Positions 1-10,321 of a stretch of DNA of 34,070 nucleotides are shown piece by piece. The translations under genes were made by a program, and so were the position numbers. This DNA comes from an uncultured Gallionellaceae bacterium (GTDB lineage Bacteria; Pseudomonadota; Gammaproteobacteria; Burkholderiales; Gallionellaceae): assembly GCA_903876625.1 (NCBI GenBank), contig CAIRAO010000306.1, positions 1 through 34,070 on the forward strand. Reading direction: 5' to 3'. A model generated the notes under the pieces. The model ran no database searches and was not told the origin of the DNA. It worked only from the letters and a program-made list of their open reading frames with translations. The number at the start of each line of letters is the position of its first letter. Position 1 is the first letter of the stretch.

Positions 1-125
1 GTTAGCAACCCCCCGCGTACATCCAGCACGCCGTTGCCCAGCGCGTTGGTCACATACAAGCTGCCACCCGAGACAAAGATCGAGTTGCCGACTGTGCTCG
101 AATCGGAGCCAATGTAAGCGTTGTA
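1..125 (-). pseudogene. Fragment of an autotransporter-like beta-strand repeat protein
   Basis: On the minus strand, positions 125 down to 2 can be read as about 41 codons rich in Gly, Ser, Asn and Val. They include NAYIGSDSSTVGN followed by VSGGSLYVTNALGNG and VLDVRGG. This pattern is typical of passenger repeats in autotransporter or beta-helical adhesins. The frame has no start codon and meets a TGA a few codons upstream, inside the neighbouring Nudix sequence, so it is an internal piece that continues beyond the window edge. The stretch is visibly richer in G and C than the 200 bases next to it. It could be a genuine insertion or recombination product, or an assembly chimera. Confidence 0.5.
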
Positions 126-226
126 CAAATTTTTCCGTCAGGCAAAGTTGCATGATCTTTATATACCTGGATAAAATTACCCTCGTAAACCAACTCAGTG
201 TCTATTTGTGTTTCTGTTAAATTCAT
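50..226 (-). pseudogene. Truncated N-terminus of a Nudix hydrolase (ADP-ribose pyrophosphatase type)
   Basis: An ATG at 226 follows a good ribosome site (GGGGGTG, 4 bases upstream). The first 33-35 codons, MNLTETQIDTELVYEGNF followed by IQVYKDHATLPDGKI, match the beginning of ADP-ribose pyrophosphatase-type Nudix hydrolases, which hydrolyse ADP-ribose to AMP and ribose 5-phosphate. The expected continuation (a TREYI-like strand and then the Nudix box) is missing. After about position 122 the frame runs through unrelated sequence and stops at TGA 50-52, giving 58 codons. A Nudix gene downstream of nuoN is common in betaproteobacteria, so the gene start looks native and its body has been replaced. 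It cannot encode an active enzyme as written. Confidence 0.55.
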
Positions 227-262
227 TTTTCACCCCCAAATATTTTTTCCGCTTAAACGAAA

Positions 263-282
263 ACTCCCGCCGCAGCGGGAGT
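263..282 (-). terminator. Hairpin terminator downstream of nuoN
   Basis: A perfect 8-bp stem (ACTCCCGC paired with GCGGGAGT) with a 4-base loop lies 58 bases after the nuoN stop codon. Read on the minus strand it is followed by TTTCGTTT, a moderately T-rich tail. The plus-strand side has no T tract. It fits an intrinsic terminator ending the nuo transcript before the Nudix start at 226. Confidence 0.65.
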
Positions 283-339
283 AACAAAGATTCATTAAAA
301 CCAAGGCAAACTCTAAAACTTCAAATAACAGATCCAGTC

Positions 340-1791
340 TTAACGCAACAGCAGCGATTGCTGTACTGACACCGCACACACCGACATCAGTGTTCCCGGT
401 AAAATCCCCAATGCCAATACTGCAAGTCCATTAATTGAGATCAGCAGGCTGCTATCTGGTTGCATATAAATACGCTCGTGGCTTTCAGGCGCATCAAAAT
501 ACATCAGCTTCACAATTCGCAGATAGTAAAACGCCCCGATCAACGAGAACAATACTGCAATAATAACAAGCGGAATATGTCCAGTCTGAACTGCGGCATT
601 TAACACCGAGAATTTTGCATAAAAGCCCACAGTGGGTGGCACGCCAGCCATAGAGAACATCAGTAGCAACATCATAAACGCCAACCAGGGGCTGCGTTGA
701 TTGAGCCCTTTGAAGTCATTCAAATTGTCCGCCTCAAAACCTTCACGTGAAAGCAGCAAAATCATGCCGAAGCCGCCCAAGCTCATTAGCACATAGATCA
801 CAGCGTAAAACATTGCAGAACTGTAACCTTCGATTGAGCCGCTCAATACACCAATCAACAGGAAACCCATGTGAGCAATTGTTGAGTAAGCAAACATGCG
901 TTTCAGATTTGTTTGTGCGATAGCGCTGATATTTCCTACTGCCATCGACAAAACAGCCAGTATCGCCAGCATTCCCGACCAATCGATCATCAGCGGTTGC
1001 AAGCCTTCAACCAAAATGCGCATGACAAAGGCAAAGGCCGCCAGCTTAGGCGCTGTGCCGATAAGCATCGTCATCGCTGTCGGAGCACCGTGATACACAT
1101 CGGGAACCCACATATGGAAGGGTACAGCGCCCAACTTGAATCCTATTCCTGACACAATGAATACCAAACCGAAAACCAGCAGCGCCTTGTTGGGAACTCC
1201 ATGATGGATTGCGGCAGAGATTGCGTACACGTCCAACGAGCCTGTGGCACCGTATAACATCGACATGCCATACAGAAGCAAACCGGAAGCCAAAGCGCCC
1301 AGAATAAAATATTTCATCGCGGCTTCGGTCGCTGTGGCTGAGTCGCGTTGCAGAGCCACCATCGCGTACAAGCTGAGCGACAACAATTCCAAACCCAAAT
1401 AAAGCGAGACAAAGTTGCTGGCCGAGATCATCACCATCATACCCAGCAACGTAAATAAAACGAGCGCAAGGAACTCACCGGAAAACAGGCCGCGCGCCAG
1501 CAAATAACTGCGTGAATAAACCAGCATCATGGACACTGCCAAATAACTCAGCAGCTTGAGCACATCAGACATCAGATCATCCACAAACATATTGTGGAAC
1601 AAATGCGCAACGCCATTTTCATGCGTTGCCACAGTGATCAACGAACAACCCAACAATGTGAGCTGTACCAGCAAGTAGGTCACAGTTTTATTTCGGCCAG
1701 TCGTAAAAAGATCCGCAATCAGAATCACGCTTACCATGATCAGCAGAAATATTTCTGCATAGGCGGAGTATAGGTTGGACAAGAAACTCAT
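340..1791 (-). CDS. nuoN: NADH-quinone oxidoreductase subunit N
   Basis: This 483-residue, highly hydrophobic protein is one of the three antiporter-like subunits of the membrane arm of respiratory complex I. It is proposed to carry one of the proton channels. Length and composition fit NuoN. The conserved core is visible: a [19 protein letters not shown] segment (about residues 217-235) and the following APKLAAFAF helix, with lysines expected in the proton path. The ATG at 1791 has a GAGG ribosome site. It is the last gene of the nuo series, 38 bp after nuoM and 58 bp before the hairpin at 263-282. The function is well supported by sequence and context. Confidence 0.97.
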   Translation of the reverse strand: MSFLSNLYSAYAEIFLLIMVSVILIADLFTTGRNKTVTYLLVQLTLLGCSLITVATHENGVAHLFHNMFVDDLMSDVLKLLSYLAVSMMLVYSRSYLLARGLFSGEFLALVLFTLLGMMVMISASNFVSLYLGLELLSLSLYAMVALQRDSATATEAAMKYFILGALASGLLLYGMSMLYGATGSLDVYAISAAIHHGVPNKALLVFGLVFIVSGIGFKLGAVPFHMWVPDVYHGAPTAMTMLIGTAPKLAAFAFVMRILVEGLQPLMIDWSGMLAILAVLSMAVGNISAIAQTNLKRMFAYSTIAHMGFLLIGVLSGSIEGYSSAMFYAVIYVLMSLGGFGMILLLSREGFEADNLNDFKGLNQRSPWLAFMMLLLMFSMAGVPPTVGFYAKFSVLNAAVQTGHIPLVIIAVLFSLIGAFYYLRIVKLMYFDAPESHERIYMQPDSSLLISINGLAVLALGILPGTLMSVCAVSVQQSLLLR

Positions 1792-1829
1792 ATTTTCCTC
1801 AATTGCTAATAATTCGACTTAGCGACAAC

Positions 1830-3314
1830 TTACAACTTGGAACGGGCAAGATGAACCAATAAATCGTTCACCGACGTGTGCAATATTTCACTGAAAGGCA
1901 ATGGGTAAAGACCCACACCCACCACAGTGATCGCCAAAATTATAAAGATGAATTTTTCGCGCGCTCCAATATCGCGCAAGTGAGCGACATGGTCATTGGC
2001 GACAGCGCCAAATATCACCCGCTTGTACATCCACAACGTATACGCCGCGCCGAAGATAAGAGTCGTTGCTGCCAAGAAGGCATACCAGAAGTTAGCCTTT
2101 ACCGCCCCCATGATCACAATGAATTCCCCGACGAATCCGCTGGTACCGGGCAGGCCGCTATTCGCCATCGCAAACAGCATGAAGAACGCCGCGAAGACCG
2201 GCATCTTGTTCGCTACTCCGCCGTAGTCAACGATTTGCCGGGAATGTACACGGTCATATAAAACGCCGATACACAGGAACAAAGCGCCGGACACGAAGCC
2301 GTGCGAGATCATCTGCAACAACGCGCCTTCCATGCCATATGCGTTGAAGATGAAAAATCCGAGCGTCACAAAACCCATATGCGATATGGACGAATAAGCC
2401 ACCAGTTTTTTCATGTCAGATTGAGTCAAGGCCACCAGACCGATATACACGACTGCAATAAGGGATAACGCAATCATCGCGCCCGCCAGACTATGGCTGG
2501 CATCCGGTGCGATTGGCATGGAAAAGCGAATGAAACCATAAGCACCCACTTTCAACATGATCGCCGCCAATATCACCGACCCCCCTGTAGGTGCCTCAAC
2601 GTGTGCATCGGGTAACCAAGTATGCACCGGGAACATCGGCACTTTTACGGAGAACGCCATGAAGAAACCTATGAACAATAATATCTGCGCGGTCATCGGG
2701 ATCGACATCATGTGATAGTCAAGGATTTCAAAACTGCCGCCGGAATGCAGGTAAAGGTAAAGCAACGCAACCAGCATCAACAATGAGCCTAGCAAGGTGT
2801 AAAGAAAGAACTTGACTGCCGCATAAACACGGTTAGCGCCGCCCCACACGCCGATGATGATAAACATCGGGATCAACATCGCTTCCCAGAACACGTAAAA
2901 GAGCATTGCATCCAATGAGGCGAACACCCCATTGATGATTCCCGACATGATCAGGAATGCGGCCATGTATTGCGCGACGCGTTTCTCGATGACTTGCCAT
3001 CCAGCTAAAACCACCAGCGGTGTGAAGAAGCTATTCAACAGGATGAATAAAACAGAGATGCCGTCCACGCCAAGATGATAATGAATATTGAAGCGCGGAA
3101 TCCAACTGCTCATTTCCACGAACTGCATAGCGCTGGTCATTTTGTCGAAACCGGTATACAACGGAATCGTTACCAGAAAACCGAGGACTGCACCCAGCAA
3201 AGCAAGAAGTCGCGCCATCGGCGCGTTGCGATCATTTCCTGTAGCCAGAACCAGCACACCAAAAAGGATGGGGAGCCAAATTGCAGCGCTTAATATCGGG
3301 AATCCAAAAATCAT
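1830..3314 (-). CDS. nuoM: NADH-quinone oxidoreductase subunit M
   Basis: This 494-residue polytopic membrane protein is the second antiporter-like proton-pumping subunit of complex I. Family marks include a FWEAMLIPMFIIIGVWGG segment around residues 142-159, where the glutamate corresponds to the essential Glu of TM5. Further on are KVPMFPVHTWLPDAHVEAP, the typical broken-helix lysine region, and a KKLVAYSSISHMGF stretch. Length is normal for the family. The ATG at 3314 follows AAGGAAA. It lies 31 bp after nuoL and 38 bp before nuoN, all in the same direction, consistent with translation from one polycistronic transcript. Confidence 0.97.
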   Translation of the reverse strand: MIFGFPILSAAIWLPILFGVLVLATGNDRNAPMARLLALLGAVLGFLVTIPLYTGFDKMTSAMQFVEMSSWIPRFNIHYHLGVDGISVLFILLNSFFTPLVVLAGWQVIEKRVAQYMAAFLIMSGIINGVFASLDAMLFYVFWEAMLIPMFIIIGVWGGANRVYAAVKFFLYTLLGSLLMLVALLYLYLHSGGSFEILDYHMMSIPMTAQILLFIGFFMAFSVKVPMFPVHTWLPDAHVEAPTGGSVILAAIMLKVGAYGFIRFSMPIAPDASHSLAGAMIALSLIAVVYIGLVALTQSDMKKLVAYSSISHMGFVTLGFFIFNAYGMEGALLQMISHGFVSGALFLCIGVLYDRVHSRQIVDYGGVANKMPVFAAFFMLFAMANSGLPGTSGFVGEFIVIMGAVKANFWYAFLAATTLIFGAAYTLWMYKRVIFGAVANDHVAHLRDIGAREKFIFIILAITVVGVGLYPLPFSEILHTSVNDLLVHLARSKL

Positions 3315-3345
3315 GCTTTATTTCCTTAAGTATTCCTGGTCGACT

Positions 3346-5394
3346 TCATTCAAACCAAGTCCGTACTGTCAATAATACGAACGCGCCAATAATCATTGAA
3401 AATGCGTAGTGATAAACATATCCAGTCTGCATTTTGCGCAGGATACCGGAGAAACTTCCCACCAGTTTAGCCGTGCCATTGACCAGCACGCCGTCAATCA
3501 GATTCACATCGCCAAATTTCCACAGGAACCGGCTGGCACCTCGAGCACCACCCGCAAAAAACCAATCATTGAATTGATCGAAATAATATTTGTTATCCAG
3601 CAATTTGTAGATGCCTGCAAAGCGTTGCTTAATGAGTGATGGAATGTCTGGACGTTTCATGTACAAATACCACGCGCTGGCCACGCCAAATACCGCCAAC
3701 CAGAAGGGCAATTCCAACATATCGTGAAATCCCATCGCAAATGCGCCATGGAACTCTGAGGCCATTTCGGTTAAGGCTTCATGGTGTTCTGCAATATAAA
3801 TCGCGTCGAGGAAGTATCCACCGTACAACATGGGTTCAATAGCGATATATCCAATGAACACAGAGGGAATGGCCAGCAGTATCAAAGGAAGGGTTACGAC
3901 CCAGGGTGACTCGTGAGGCTTTTGTCCGGGCGCCAAGCCATGATGTTCTTCTACAGGCTCTTTAGCATGTTCGCCGTGATGTGCATCAGCATGTGACGAA
4001 GTTTTATGAGTGTCGTGGTGTGTGTGTTTTCCAAATCTTTCTTCGCCATGGAAGACGAGGAAATACATGCGGAAAGAATAGAAGGCCGTGATAAACACGC
4101 CCGCAACAACGGCAACGTAGGCAACAGTAGAGCCGGGCAAGTGAGATAACTTTACCGCCTCGATAATATTTTCCTTGGAATAGAACCCGGAGAAAAACGG
4201 TGTGCCGATCAATGCAAGCGACCCGATCAGAGAAGTGATCCAGGTGATCGGCATATACTTGCGCAGCCCGCCCATATTGCGAATATCCTGATCATGATGC
4301 ATGGCAATGATGACGGACCCCGCTGCCAAGAACAACAACGCTTTAAAGAAAGCGTGCGTCATCAAGTGGAAGATGGCGACAGAGTACGCTGACGCCCCCA
4401 ATGCGACAGTCATATAACCCAGTTGAGACAGGGTTGAATACGCCACCACACGCTTGATGTCGTTTTGGATAATACCCAGGAAGCCCATAAACAACGCGGT
4501 GATCGCACCAATGATCATCACGAATGACAAGGCGGTTTCAGACAGTTCGAACAGCGGTGACATGCGCGCCACCATAAAAATACCCGCGGTCACCATCGTT
4601 GCAGCATGGATCAACGCCGAGATAGGAGTCGGACCTTCCATCGAATCCGGCAACCAAACATGCAGGGGAAATTGAGCACTCTTGCCCATCGCGCCGATGA
4701 ACAACAAAATACAAATAGCGGTGATCAGATTCCACGACACGCCGGGAATCGGCGCCATGTCATTCACGTAGCGATGTGCATTGGCAAAAACAGCCGCGTA
4801 ATCGAGTGTGCCGAACACCATCAACACCAGACCAATACCAAGCAGAAAACCAAAGTCACCAACACGGTTAACCAAAAAAGCTTTCAGGTTGGCATAGATC
4901 GCCGTGGGACGCGTATACCAAAAACCAATCAACAGATAGGACACCAACCCTACTGCTTCCCAGCCGAAAAACAATTGCATGAAGTTGTTGGCCATTACAA
5001 GCATCAGCATAGAAAATGTGAACAGCGAGATGTAACTAAAGAAGCGCTGATAGCCGGCATCTTCTTGCATGTAACCGATGGTATAGATGTGTACCATCAG
5101 CGAAACGAAGGTTACCACCAGCATCATCAATACAGTCAAACGGTCGATCAGGAATCCAATTTCAAAGCTGGTGTCGCCTGAAGTCATCCACTTGTAAACG
5201 CTGCCGTTGAATTGGTGACCTGCAAGCACATCCCTGAAAATTGCCACCGAAGCCGCAAACGACACCGCGACCAAAGCGATCGTGATCCGGTGTGACCAGT
5301 TTCTTCCCAATACTTTACCGAACAGGCCAGCAGCAATTGCGCCGACTAGTGGAGCCATGGGAACTAGCAGATATAGATTTTGCATATTACTCAT
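3346..5394 (-). CDS. nuoL: NADH-quinone oxidoreductase subunit L
   Basis: This is the largest antiporter-like subunit of complex I (682 residues). It sits at the distal end of the membrane arm and carries the long lateral C-terminal helix. Recognisable segments are FFGWEAVGLVSYLLIGFWY, GKSAQFPLHVWLPDSMEGPTP and KRVVAYSTLSQLGYM. A cytoplasmic or periplasmic loop at roughly residues 450-492 contains 11 histidines in clusters (HTHHDTH, HADAHHGEH, EEHHG) before the PHESPW motif. Similar His-rich loops are known in betaproteobacterial NuoL, and their role is unclear. I kept the ATG at 5394. An in-frame ATG three codons later lacks a ribosome site. It starts 8 bp after nuoK ends. Confidence 0.97.
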   Translation of the reverse strand: MSNMQNLYLLVPMAPLVGAIAAGLFGKVLGRNWSHRITIALVAVSFAASVAIFRDVLAGHQFNGSVYKWMTSGDTSFEIGFLIDRLTVLMMLVVTFVSLMVHIYTIGYMQEDAGYQRFFSYISLFTFSMLMLVMANNFMQLFFGWEAVGLVSYLLIGFWYTRPTAIYANLKAFLVNRVGDFGFLLGIGLVLMVFGTLDYAAVFANAHRYVNDMAPIPGVSWNLITAICILLFIGAMGKSAQFPLHVWLPDSMEGPTPISALIHAATMVTAGIFMVARMSPLFELSETALSFVMIIGAITALFMGFLGIIQNDIKRVVAYSTLSQLGYMTVALGASAYSVAIFHLMTHAFFKALLFLAAGSVIIAMHHDQDIRNMGGLRKYMPITWITSLIGSLALIGTPFFSGFYSKENIIEAVKLSHLPGSTVAYVAVVAGVFITAFYSFRMYFLVFHGEERFGKHTHHDTHKTSSHADAHHGEHAKEPVEEHHGLAPGQKPHESPWVVTLPLILLAIPSVFIGYIAIEPMLYGGYFLDAIYIAEHHEALTEMASEFHGAFAMGFHDMLELPFWLAVFGVASAWYLYMKRPDIPSLIKQRFAGIYKLLDNKYYFDQFNDWFFAGGARGASRFLWKFGDVNLIDGVLVNGTAKLVGSFSGILRKMQTGYVYHYAFSMIIGAFVLLTVRTWFE

Positions 5395-5402
5395 TTGTAC
5401 GC

Positions 5403-5714
5403 TTAACCTTTCAGGCTGCCGATATCGTCAACGTTAATAGTGCGCAGATTGCGGAAAAGCACCACCAGAATAGCCAAACCGATCGCAGCCTCGGCAGCTG
5501 CGACTGTAAGAATAAAAAACACGAATACCTGTCCGGAAATGTCGTTCAAGTAATGTGAAAAAGCGATGAAATTGGTGTTCACCGCCAATAACATCAACTC
5601 GATCGCCATCAACAACACGATGACATTTTTGCGATTCAGAAAAATGCCCAGCACGCTGATGGCAAAAAGCACTGCGCCTAACACCAAGTAATGAGACAGA
5701 CCCAAGTTCAACAT
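5403..5714 (-). CDS. nuoK: NADH-quinone oxidoreductase subunit K
   Basis: This 103-residue protein has three transmembrane helices and matches the usual NuoK length of about 100. It belongs to the MrpC-like family in the membrane arm of complex I. The family helix with two membrane glutamates is visible: [17 protein letters not shown] around residues 32-48, and [13 protein letters not shown] around 72-84. Both glutamates (near positions 36 and 75) are known to matter for proton transfer in this family. It is separated by 11 bp from nuoJ and 8 bp from nuoL. Confidence 0.97.
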   Translation of the reverse strand: MLNLGLSHYLVLGAVLFAISVLGIFLNRKNVIVLLMAIELMLLAVNTNFIAFSHYLNDISGQVFVFFILTVAAAEAAIGLAILVVLFRNLRTINVDDIGSLKG

Positions 5715-5725
5715 TCTTTCCCCCG

Positions 5726-6370
5726 TTAACTCTTCACTTGATCGGTTTTTGCAACATCCACTGAGGATACTTTTTTGGATGTTGGAACCGACACGATGCG
5801 TACCCGATCTTTACTCTTCACCAAAACTTGCTTGCTTGGATCCTGTCTCTTGGCGGTTCTGCGTTGGCGCAATGTCAGCGCGATCGCGGCGACGATGGCA
5901 ACCAGCAACAACACTGCCGCCAGCTCAAACGGGTAAACATAGTCTGTATAGATCAAACGCCCCAGCTCTTTGGTATTACTGTAATCGGCAGCATGCCTGA
6001 CCACTTTGGCTCCTGTTTCCGCAGTCTGGCGTCCGCCTAATACCCATAACATTTCACCCACCATCGCCACTGCCAATAAAACGCCAAAAGGAAACCAGCG
6101 CCAGAAACCTTCGCGCAATTGCACCAGATCGACATCCAGCATCATCACGACAAACAGGAACAGCACCATCACTGCACCAACGTAGACAAGCACTAAGGTG
6201 ATCGCCAGAAATTCAGCTTCCAACAATAACCATATTCCGGCCATACTGAAAAAAGCCAGCACCAAAAACAAAGCTGCATGAACCGGATTTCGCGCAGTTA
6301 TCACGCGTATTCCGGCGAACACGCTGAGTGCCGCAAACACATAGAAAACGATTGTATCTATACCTATCAT
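5726..6370 (-). CDS. nuoJ: NADH-quinone oxidoreductase subunit J
   Basis: This 214-residue membrane subunit of complex I has five predicted helices in the first 165 residues. It contains the conserved stretch [20 protein letters not shown] around residues 60-79, the helix that undergoes pi-bulge rearrangement in structures. The last 45 or so residues are a charged tail ([17 protein letters not shown] and onward), longer than in E. coli but usual in betaproteobacteria. The ATG at 6370 has an AAGGGA ribosome site. It lies 18 bp after nuoI. Confidence 0.96.
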   Translation of the reverse strand: MIGIDTIVFYVFAALSVFAGIRVITARNPVHAALFLVLAFFSMAGIWLLLEAEFLAITLVLVYVGAVMVLFLFVVMMLDVDLVQLREGFWRWFPFGVLLAVAMVGEMLWVLGGRQTAETGAKVVRHAADYSNTKELGRLIYTDYVYPFELAAVLLLVAIVAAIALTLRQRRTAKRQDPSKQVLVKSKDRVRIVSVPTSKKVSSVDVAKTDQVKS

Positions 6371-6388
6371 TCAGAAGTCCCTTTTTAA

Positions 6389-6877
6389 CTACCGGTACTT
6401 GGCATCCGCAGCACGATCCTTTGCGATCTGCGCCTCGTATTTGTCGCCCACCGCCAACAACATCGGCTTGGTGTAATACAAATCCCCGCGGTTTTCACCG
6501 TGGTACTCAAAAATCCGTGTTTCTACGATGGCATCTACCGGACATGACTCTTCACAGAAGCCGCAGAAAATACATTTGGTCAGATCGATATCGTATCGTG
6601 TGGTGCGGCGCGAACCATCCTCACGCTCCGCCACGTCGATCTTGATCGCCAATGCAGGGCAGACCGCTTCGCACAATTTACAACCGATACAACGCTCTTC
6701 TCCGTTGGGATAACGGCGTTGTGCATGCAACCCGCGAAAGCGATAACTTTGTGGTGTCTTTTCTTCCGGATACGAAACTGTGATCTTGTGCGAGAACAAA
6801 TGCTTGCCCGTCACCGCCATGCCCTTAAGCAGTTCGATCAGCAGAAAACTTTTAAAGAAATGTGAAATTTTTTCCAT
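6389..6877 (-). CDS. nuoI: NADH-quinone oxidoreductase subunit I (2x[4Fe-4S])
   Basis: This 162-residue ferredoxin-like subunit of the complex I connecting module passes electrons through clusters N6a and N6b to NuoB. Two complete cysteine sets are visible: C63, C66, C69 and C73 ([12 protein letters not shown]) and C102, C105, C108 and C112 ([12 protein letters not shown]). An amphipathic N-terminal segment (residues 1-30) docks it to the membrane arm. Length is typical for betaproteobacteria. The start has a GGTGAG ribosome site, and the gene lies 8 bp after nuoH. Confidence 0.98.
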   Translation of the reverse strand: MEKISHFFKSFLLIELLKGMAVTGKHLFSHKITVSYPEEKTPQSYRFRGLHAQRRYPNGEERCIGCKLCEAVCPALAIKIDVAEREDGSRRTTRYDIDLTKCIFCGFCEESCPVDAIVETRIFEYHGENRGDLYYTKPMLLAVGDKYEAQIAKDRAADAKYR

Positions 6878-6885
6878 TTTTTATC

Positions 6886-7995
6886 TCACCACATCCACAA
6901 GGGTGTTTGCATCCAGGCTGCCACCACGACAACCCAAACCAGTGTCAGCGGGATAAATACTTTCCAGCCCAGACGCATCAACTGGTCATAACGATAGCGC
7001 GGAAAGGTCGCGCGTAGCCATAAGAACAAAAACAGGAAGAACGACATTTTAGCCAGCATCCAATGAATGCCATCTCCAAGCAGCAATCCCATTACCGAAG
7101 AAGAAGGTACCCAGGATTGTGGTAAAGGTGAAAGCCAGCCGCCGAGGAAAAATATAGAGGACAATGCCGCGATCAAAATCATATTCGCGTATTCGCCCAG
7201 GAAGAATAACGCGAAGCCCATGCCCGAGTATTCTGTATGGAAGCCCGCGACAATGACTGATTCATCTTCCGCCAAGTCAAACGGGGCGCGGTTTGTTTCA
7301 GCGACTCCCGCGATGAAATAAACCACGAACATCGGGAATAACGGAATGAAATACCAACCAAACAAACCATAGTTGTTGTGCTGTCCACGCACGATGTCCG
7401 AAAGATTCATACTCTGTGCAGCCAATAACACGGTCACAAGTGCAAAACCCATGGCAAGTTCATAGGAGACAATCTGAGCGGCTGAACGAATCGCGCCAAG
7501 AAAGGCATATTTCGAGTTAGAAGCCCAACCGGCGATGATGATGCCGTAGATACCCAGTGAAGTCATTGTCAAAATGTAGAGCAATCCGGCATTGACGTTC
7601 GCCAAATTTATACCTTCGGCAAAGGGCACGACAGCCCATGCTGCCAGCGCCGGAGCAATACATAATACGGGTGCCAACACAAACAAAAATTTATTTGAGC
7701 CGGTAGGGATGATGATTTCTTTCATCAACAATTTGAGACCGTCTGCAATAGGTTGCAGCAGGCCGTAGTAACCTACGCGGTTGGGTCCAAGCCGGTCTTG
7801 CATGTATCCCAACACTTTTCGCTCGACATAAGTCAAGTACGCAACGCCGAGCATGACCGGGGCCACGATGACAACGATTTTCACCAATATCCATACCAAC
7901 GGCCAGATGAAACCGACAGCGCCCCATACCCGATCCCAGAGTCCGAACAGATTCCAGAACCATTGAAATAAATGCAGGATCTGAGCTTCTATCAT
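6886..7995 (-). CDS. nuoH: NADH-quinone oxidoreductase subunit H
   Basis: This 369-residue membrane subunit holds the quinone-binding cavity at the junction of the two arms of complex I. Conserved family segments are visible: [18 protein letters not shown] (about residues 58-75), [22 protein letters not shown] around 230-251, and a late [19 protein letters not shown] loop. The acidic residues in these loops are part of the E-channel. The start codon overlaps the nuoG stop in an ATGA arrangement (7992-7995), implying coupled translation. Some relatives are a little shorter at the N-terminus, but the overlap supports this start. Confidence 0.97.
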   Translation of the reverse strand: MIEAQILHLFQWFWNLFGLWDRVWGAVGFIWPLVWILVKIVVIVAPVMLGVAYLTYVERKVLGYMQDRLGPNRVGYYGLLQPIADGLKLLMKEIIIPTGSNKFLFVLAPVLCIAPALAAWAVVPFAEGINLANVNAGLLYILTMTSLGIYGIIIAGWASNSKYAFLGAIRSAAQIVSYELAMGFALVTVLLAAQSMNLSDIVRGQHNNYGLFGWYFIPLFPMFVVYFIAGVAETNRAPFDLAEDESVIVAGFHTEYSGMGFALFFLGEYANMILIAALSSIFFLGGWLSPLPQSWVPSSSVMGLLLGDGIHWMLAKMSFFLFLFLWLRATFPRYRYDQLMRLGWKVFIPLTLVWVVVVAAWMQTPLWMW

Positions 7996-10301
7996 GTGCG
8001 CTCCACCGTGATCGTTCCAAACATCGCTCCCAAAGCTGCAGTCGCGCTATGACCGGCTGCTACGCGCACGACACCCTTTGGCAATTTATCGTCTGTAGCA
8101 GCAACCAGGTTCACACTACCCTGCCCTTGGCTAACTTTGATACTTGTACCTGCCTGTATGCCCAGCTTGTTTAATTCTTCACTATGCAACCAAACCTTGG
8201 GCGTAGCTGCATCTGTTGTCGCTTGTAAGGGCAAAGATCTGCGCACGACTGAATCAGTTGCATAGATCGGCACATCGCTCACACGTTGTAAACCACTCGT
8301 AGCTGGCGCTGCTTTTGATTCCATATCACCGATTGCGTTATTCAATTTGCTCGCGACATCGACACCTTTAAGTGCTTCGTCACGCACTGCTTCTGATGTG
8401 TTCTGATCAAAACCATTCAGCTTCAGCATATTGCCCAATACACGCAAAACTTTCCATGCTGGACGTGCTTCGCCCAGCGGCTTTACTGCTCCTTTAAAGC
8501 TTTGCACGCGACCTTCGCTGCTCACGAAGGTGCCGGATGTTTCTGTATACGGCGCAATGGGTAAAAGCACGTCTGCGTATTCGGTTGCGCGATGTTTATA
8601 AGCCGACATAGCGATCACCATATCGGCAGCCTGCAACGCGGCAATGGCCTGCTTAGGATTGGCGCAATCCAATTCCGCTTCCACATTCAGCAACACATAT
8701 GCTTTGCGCGGAGTAGTCAACAAAGTAGAAGCGTTCAACCCGTTCGCACCGGGTAGCGCATTCGCCAGATAACCACCCACGCTATTTGCAGCTTCGCCGA
8801 AGAAACCAAATTTACCTTCGCTCACTGCAGCGATCTTTTGCGCCAACGCCTGAAGCTGTGCTGCCTGAGGGTGTTGTTGTGCGAAGTTCCCAAGAAGCAC
8901 TGTGACACTTTTACCGCCGGCCAAGCTCTTGGCAATGGCTGCGGCAGTTCCACTTGAACTCTGTGCACCTTGTTTTTCTGCAGTCAGCGCATTCAAGACT
9001 TGAGTCATCACTTCAACCAATGCATCTGGTGTGACGATCGCTTTATTTTCGACATTCATCAGCAGATCGTCGTCGGCGCTGTGAATGATGTTCGCTTTTG
9101 CTCCACGTTTCACAGCAGTACGAATACGTGCCGCCAATAAAGGATGGTCTTTGCGCAAGAAACTACCCACGATGAGGAAACGGTCTGCACGGCTAATATC
9201 AGCGATTGACATCCCCAACCAAGGCGCACCTTGCTTTTTGCCGTCCGAACTAAAGTCGACCTGACGTAAACGGAAATCGATGTTTTGACTTCCAATACCA
9301 CGCACCAATTTTTGCAACAAATAGAGTTCTTCCAGTGTGGAATTCGCCGTTGCCAATGCGCCGATCTGTTCAGCTCCCGCACCATTTGAAATTTGACGCA
9401 AACCATTTGCCGCATACTCCAAGGCAACCGGCCATTCCACTTCGAGCCATTTGCCGCCTTGTTTGATCATTGGCTTGGTCAAACGCTCGGCAGAGTTTAA
9501 TCCCTCATAAGCAAATCGATCTTTATCCGATAACCAGCACTCATTGATGTCTTCGTTATCAATGGGCAATACTCGCAAAACCTGATTGTTCATGGTCTGC
9601 ACAGCGAGGTTTGAACCCAAACTATCGTGAGCACTGATGGAGCGACGACGCGACAATTCCCAACTGCGGGCTTTATAGCGGAATGGCTTGCTGGTGAGCG
9701 CCCCAACCGGACACAAATCAATCATATTGCCAGATAGCTCTGAATCGACAGTGCCGGAAACGAAAGTCATGATCTCTGCATGTTCGGTACGATACGCTTG
9801 CCCAAGTTCCATCTTGCCGGCTATCTCCTGACCAAATCGTACACAACGAGTGCAATTGATGCAGCGGCTCATTTCTTCAGCTGATACTAGCGGGCCAATA
9901 TCTTTACTCAATACCGTGCGCTTTTCCTCGTGGTAGCGCGACTTCACTCCGCCGTAGCCTACTGACATATCTTGCAGCGTACATTCGCCGCCTTGGTCAC
10001 AGATCGGGCAATCCAACGGATGGTTGATCAGCAGAAATTCCATCACGCCCTTTTGCGCCTTTACAGCCTGTTCAGAAGCTGTGAAAACTTTCATCCCCTC
10101 TGTTACCGGAGTAGCACAGGCAGGCAAGGGCTTGGGTGCTTTTTCAACTTGCACCAGACACATGCGGCAGTTCGCCGCAATCGACAGTTTTTTGTGATAG
10201 CAAAAATGCGGGATCGTGATGCCCGCCGCATGCGCGGCTTCAATCACAGTCGAGCCGTTCGCTGTTTCGATGTGCTTGCCGTCAATTTCAATGTTGATCA
10301 T
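7992..10301 (-). CDS. nuoG: NADH-quinone oxidoreductase subunit G
   Basis: This 769-residue iron-sulfur subunit of the peripheral arm has an N-terminal [2Fe-2S] ferredoxin domain with C34, C45, C48 and C62 (cluster N1b). Next comes the His-Cys3 cluster N5 site, H94, C98, C101 and C107 ([14 protein letters not shown]). The N4 site follows, with C147, C150 and C153 (CINCTRC) plus C197. The rest is a molybdopterin-oxidoreductase-like domain that no longer binds the cofactor in this family. I do not see the extra cysteine motif of cluster N7. The ATG at 10301 has an AGGTGAG ribosome site, and the gene is 20 bp after nuoF. The C-terminal half is Ala-rich and diverged, as is usual. Confidence 0.97.
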   Translation of the reverse strand: MINIEIDGKHIETANGSTVIEAAHAAGITIPHFCYHKKLSIAANCRMCLVQVEKAPKPLPACATPVTEGMKVFTASEQAVKAQKGVMEFLLINHPLDCPICDQGGECTLQDMSVGYGGVKSRYHEEKRTVLSKDIGPLVSAEEMSRCINCTRCVRFGQEIAGKMELGQAYRTEHAEIMTFVSGTVDSELSGNMIDLCPVGALTSKPFRYKARSWELSRRRSISAHDSLGSNLAVQTMNNQVLRVLPIDNEDINECWLSDKDRFAYEGLNSAERLTKPMIKQGGKWLEVEWPVALEYAANGLRQISNGAGAEQIGALATANSTLEELYLLQKLVRGIGSQNIDFRLRQVDFSSDGKKQGAPWLGMSIADISRADRFLIVGSFLRKDHPLLAARIRTAVKRGAKANIIHSADDDLLMNVENKAIVTPDALVEVMTQVLNALTAEKQGAQSSSGTAAAIAKSLAGGKSVTVLLGNFAQQHPQAAQLQALAQKIAAVSEGKFGFFGEAANSVGGYLANALPGANGLNASTLLTTPRKAYVLLNVEAELDCANPKQAIAALQAADMVIAMSAYKHRATEYADVLLPIAPYTETSGTFVSSEGRVQSFKGAVKPLGEARPAWKVLRVLGNMLKLNGFDQNTSEAVRDEALKGVDVASKLNNAIGDMESKAAPATSGLQRVSDVPIYATDSVVRRSLPLQATTDAATPKVWLHSEELNKLGIQAGTSIKVSQGQGSVNLVAATDDKLPKGVVRVAAGHSATAALGAMFGTITVERT

Positions 10302-10321
10302 TGCTCACCTATCCGTATGCC

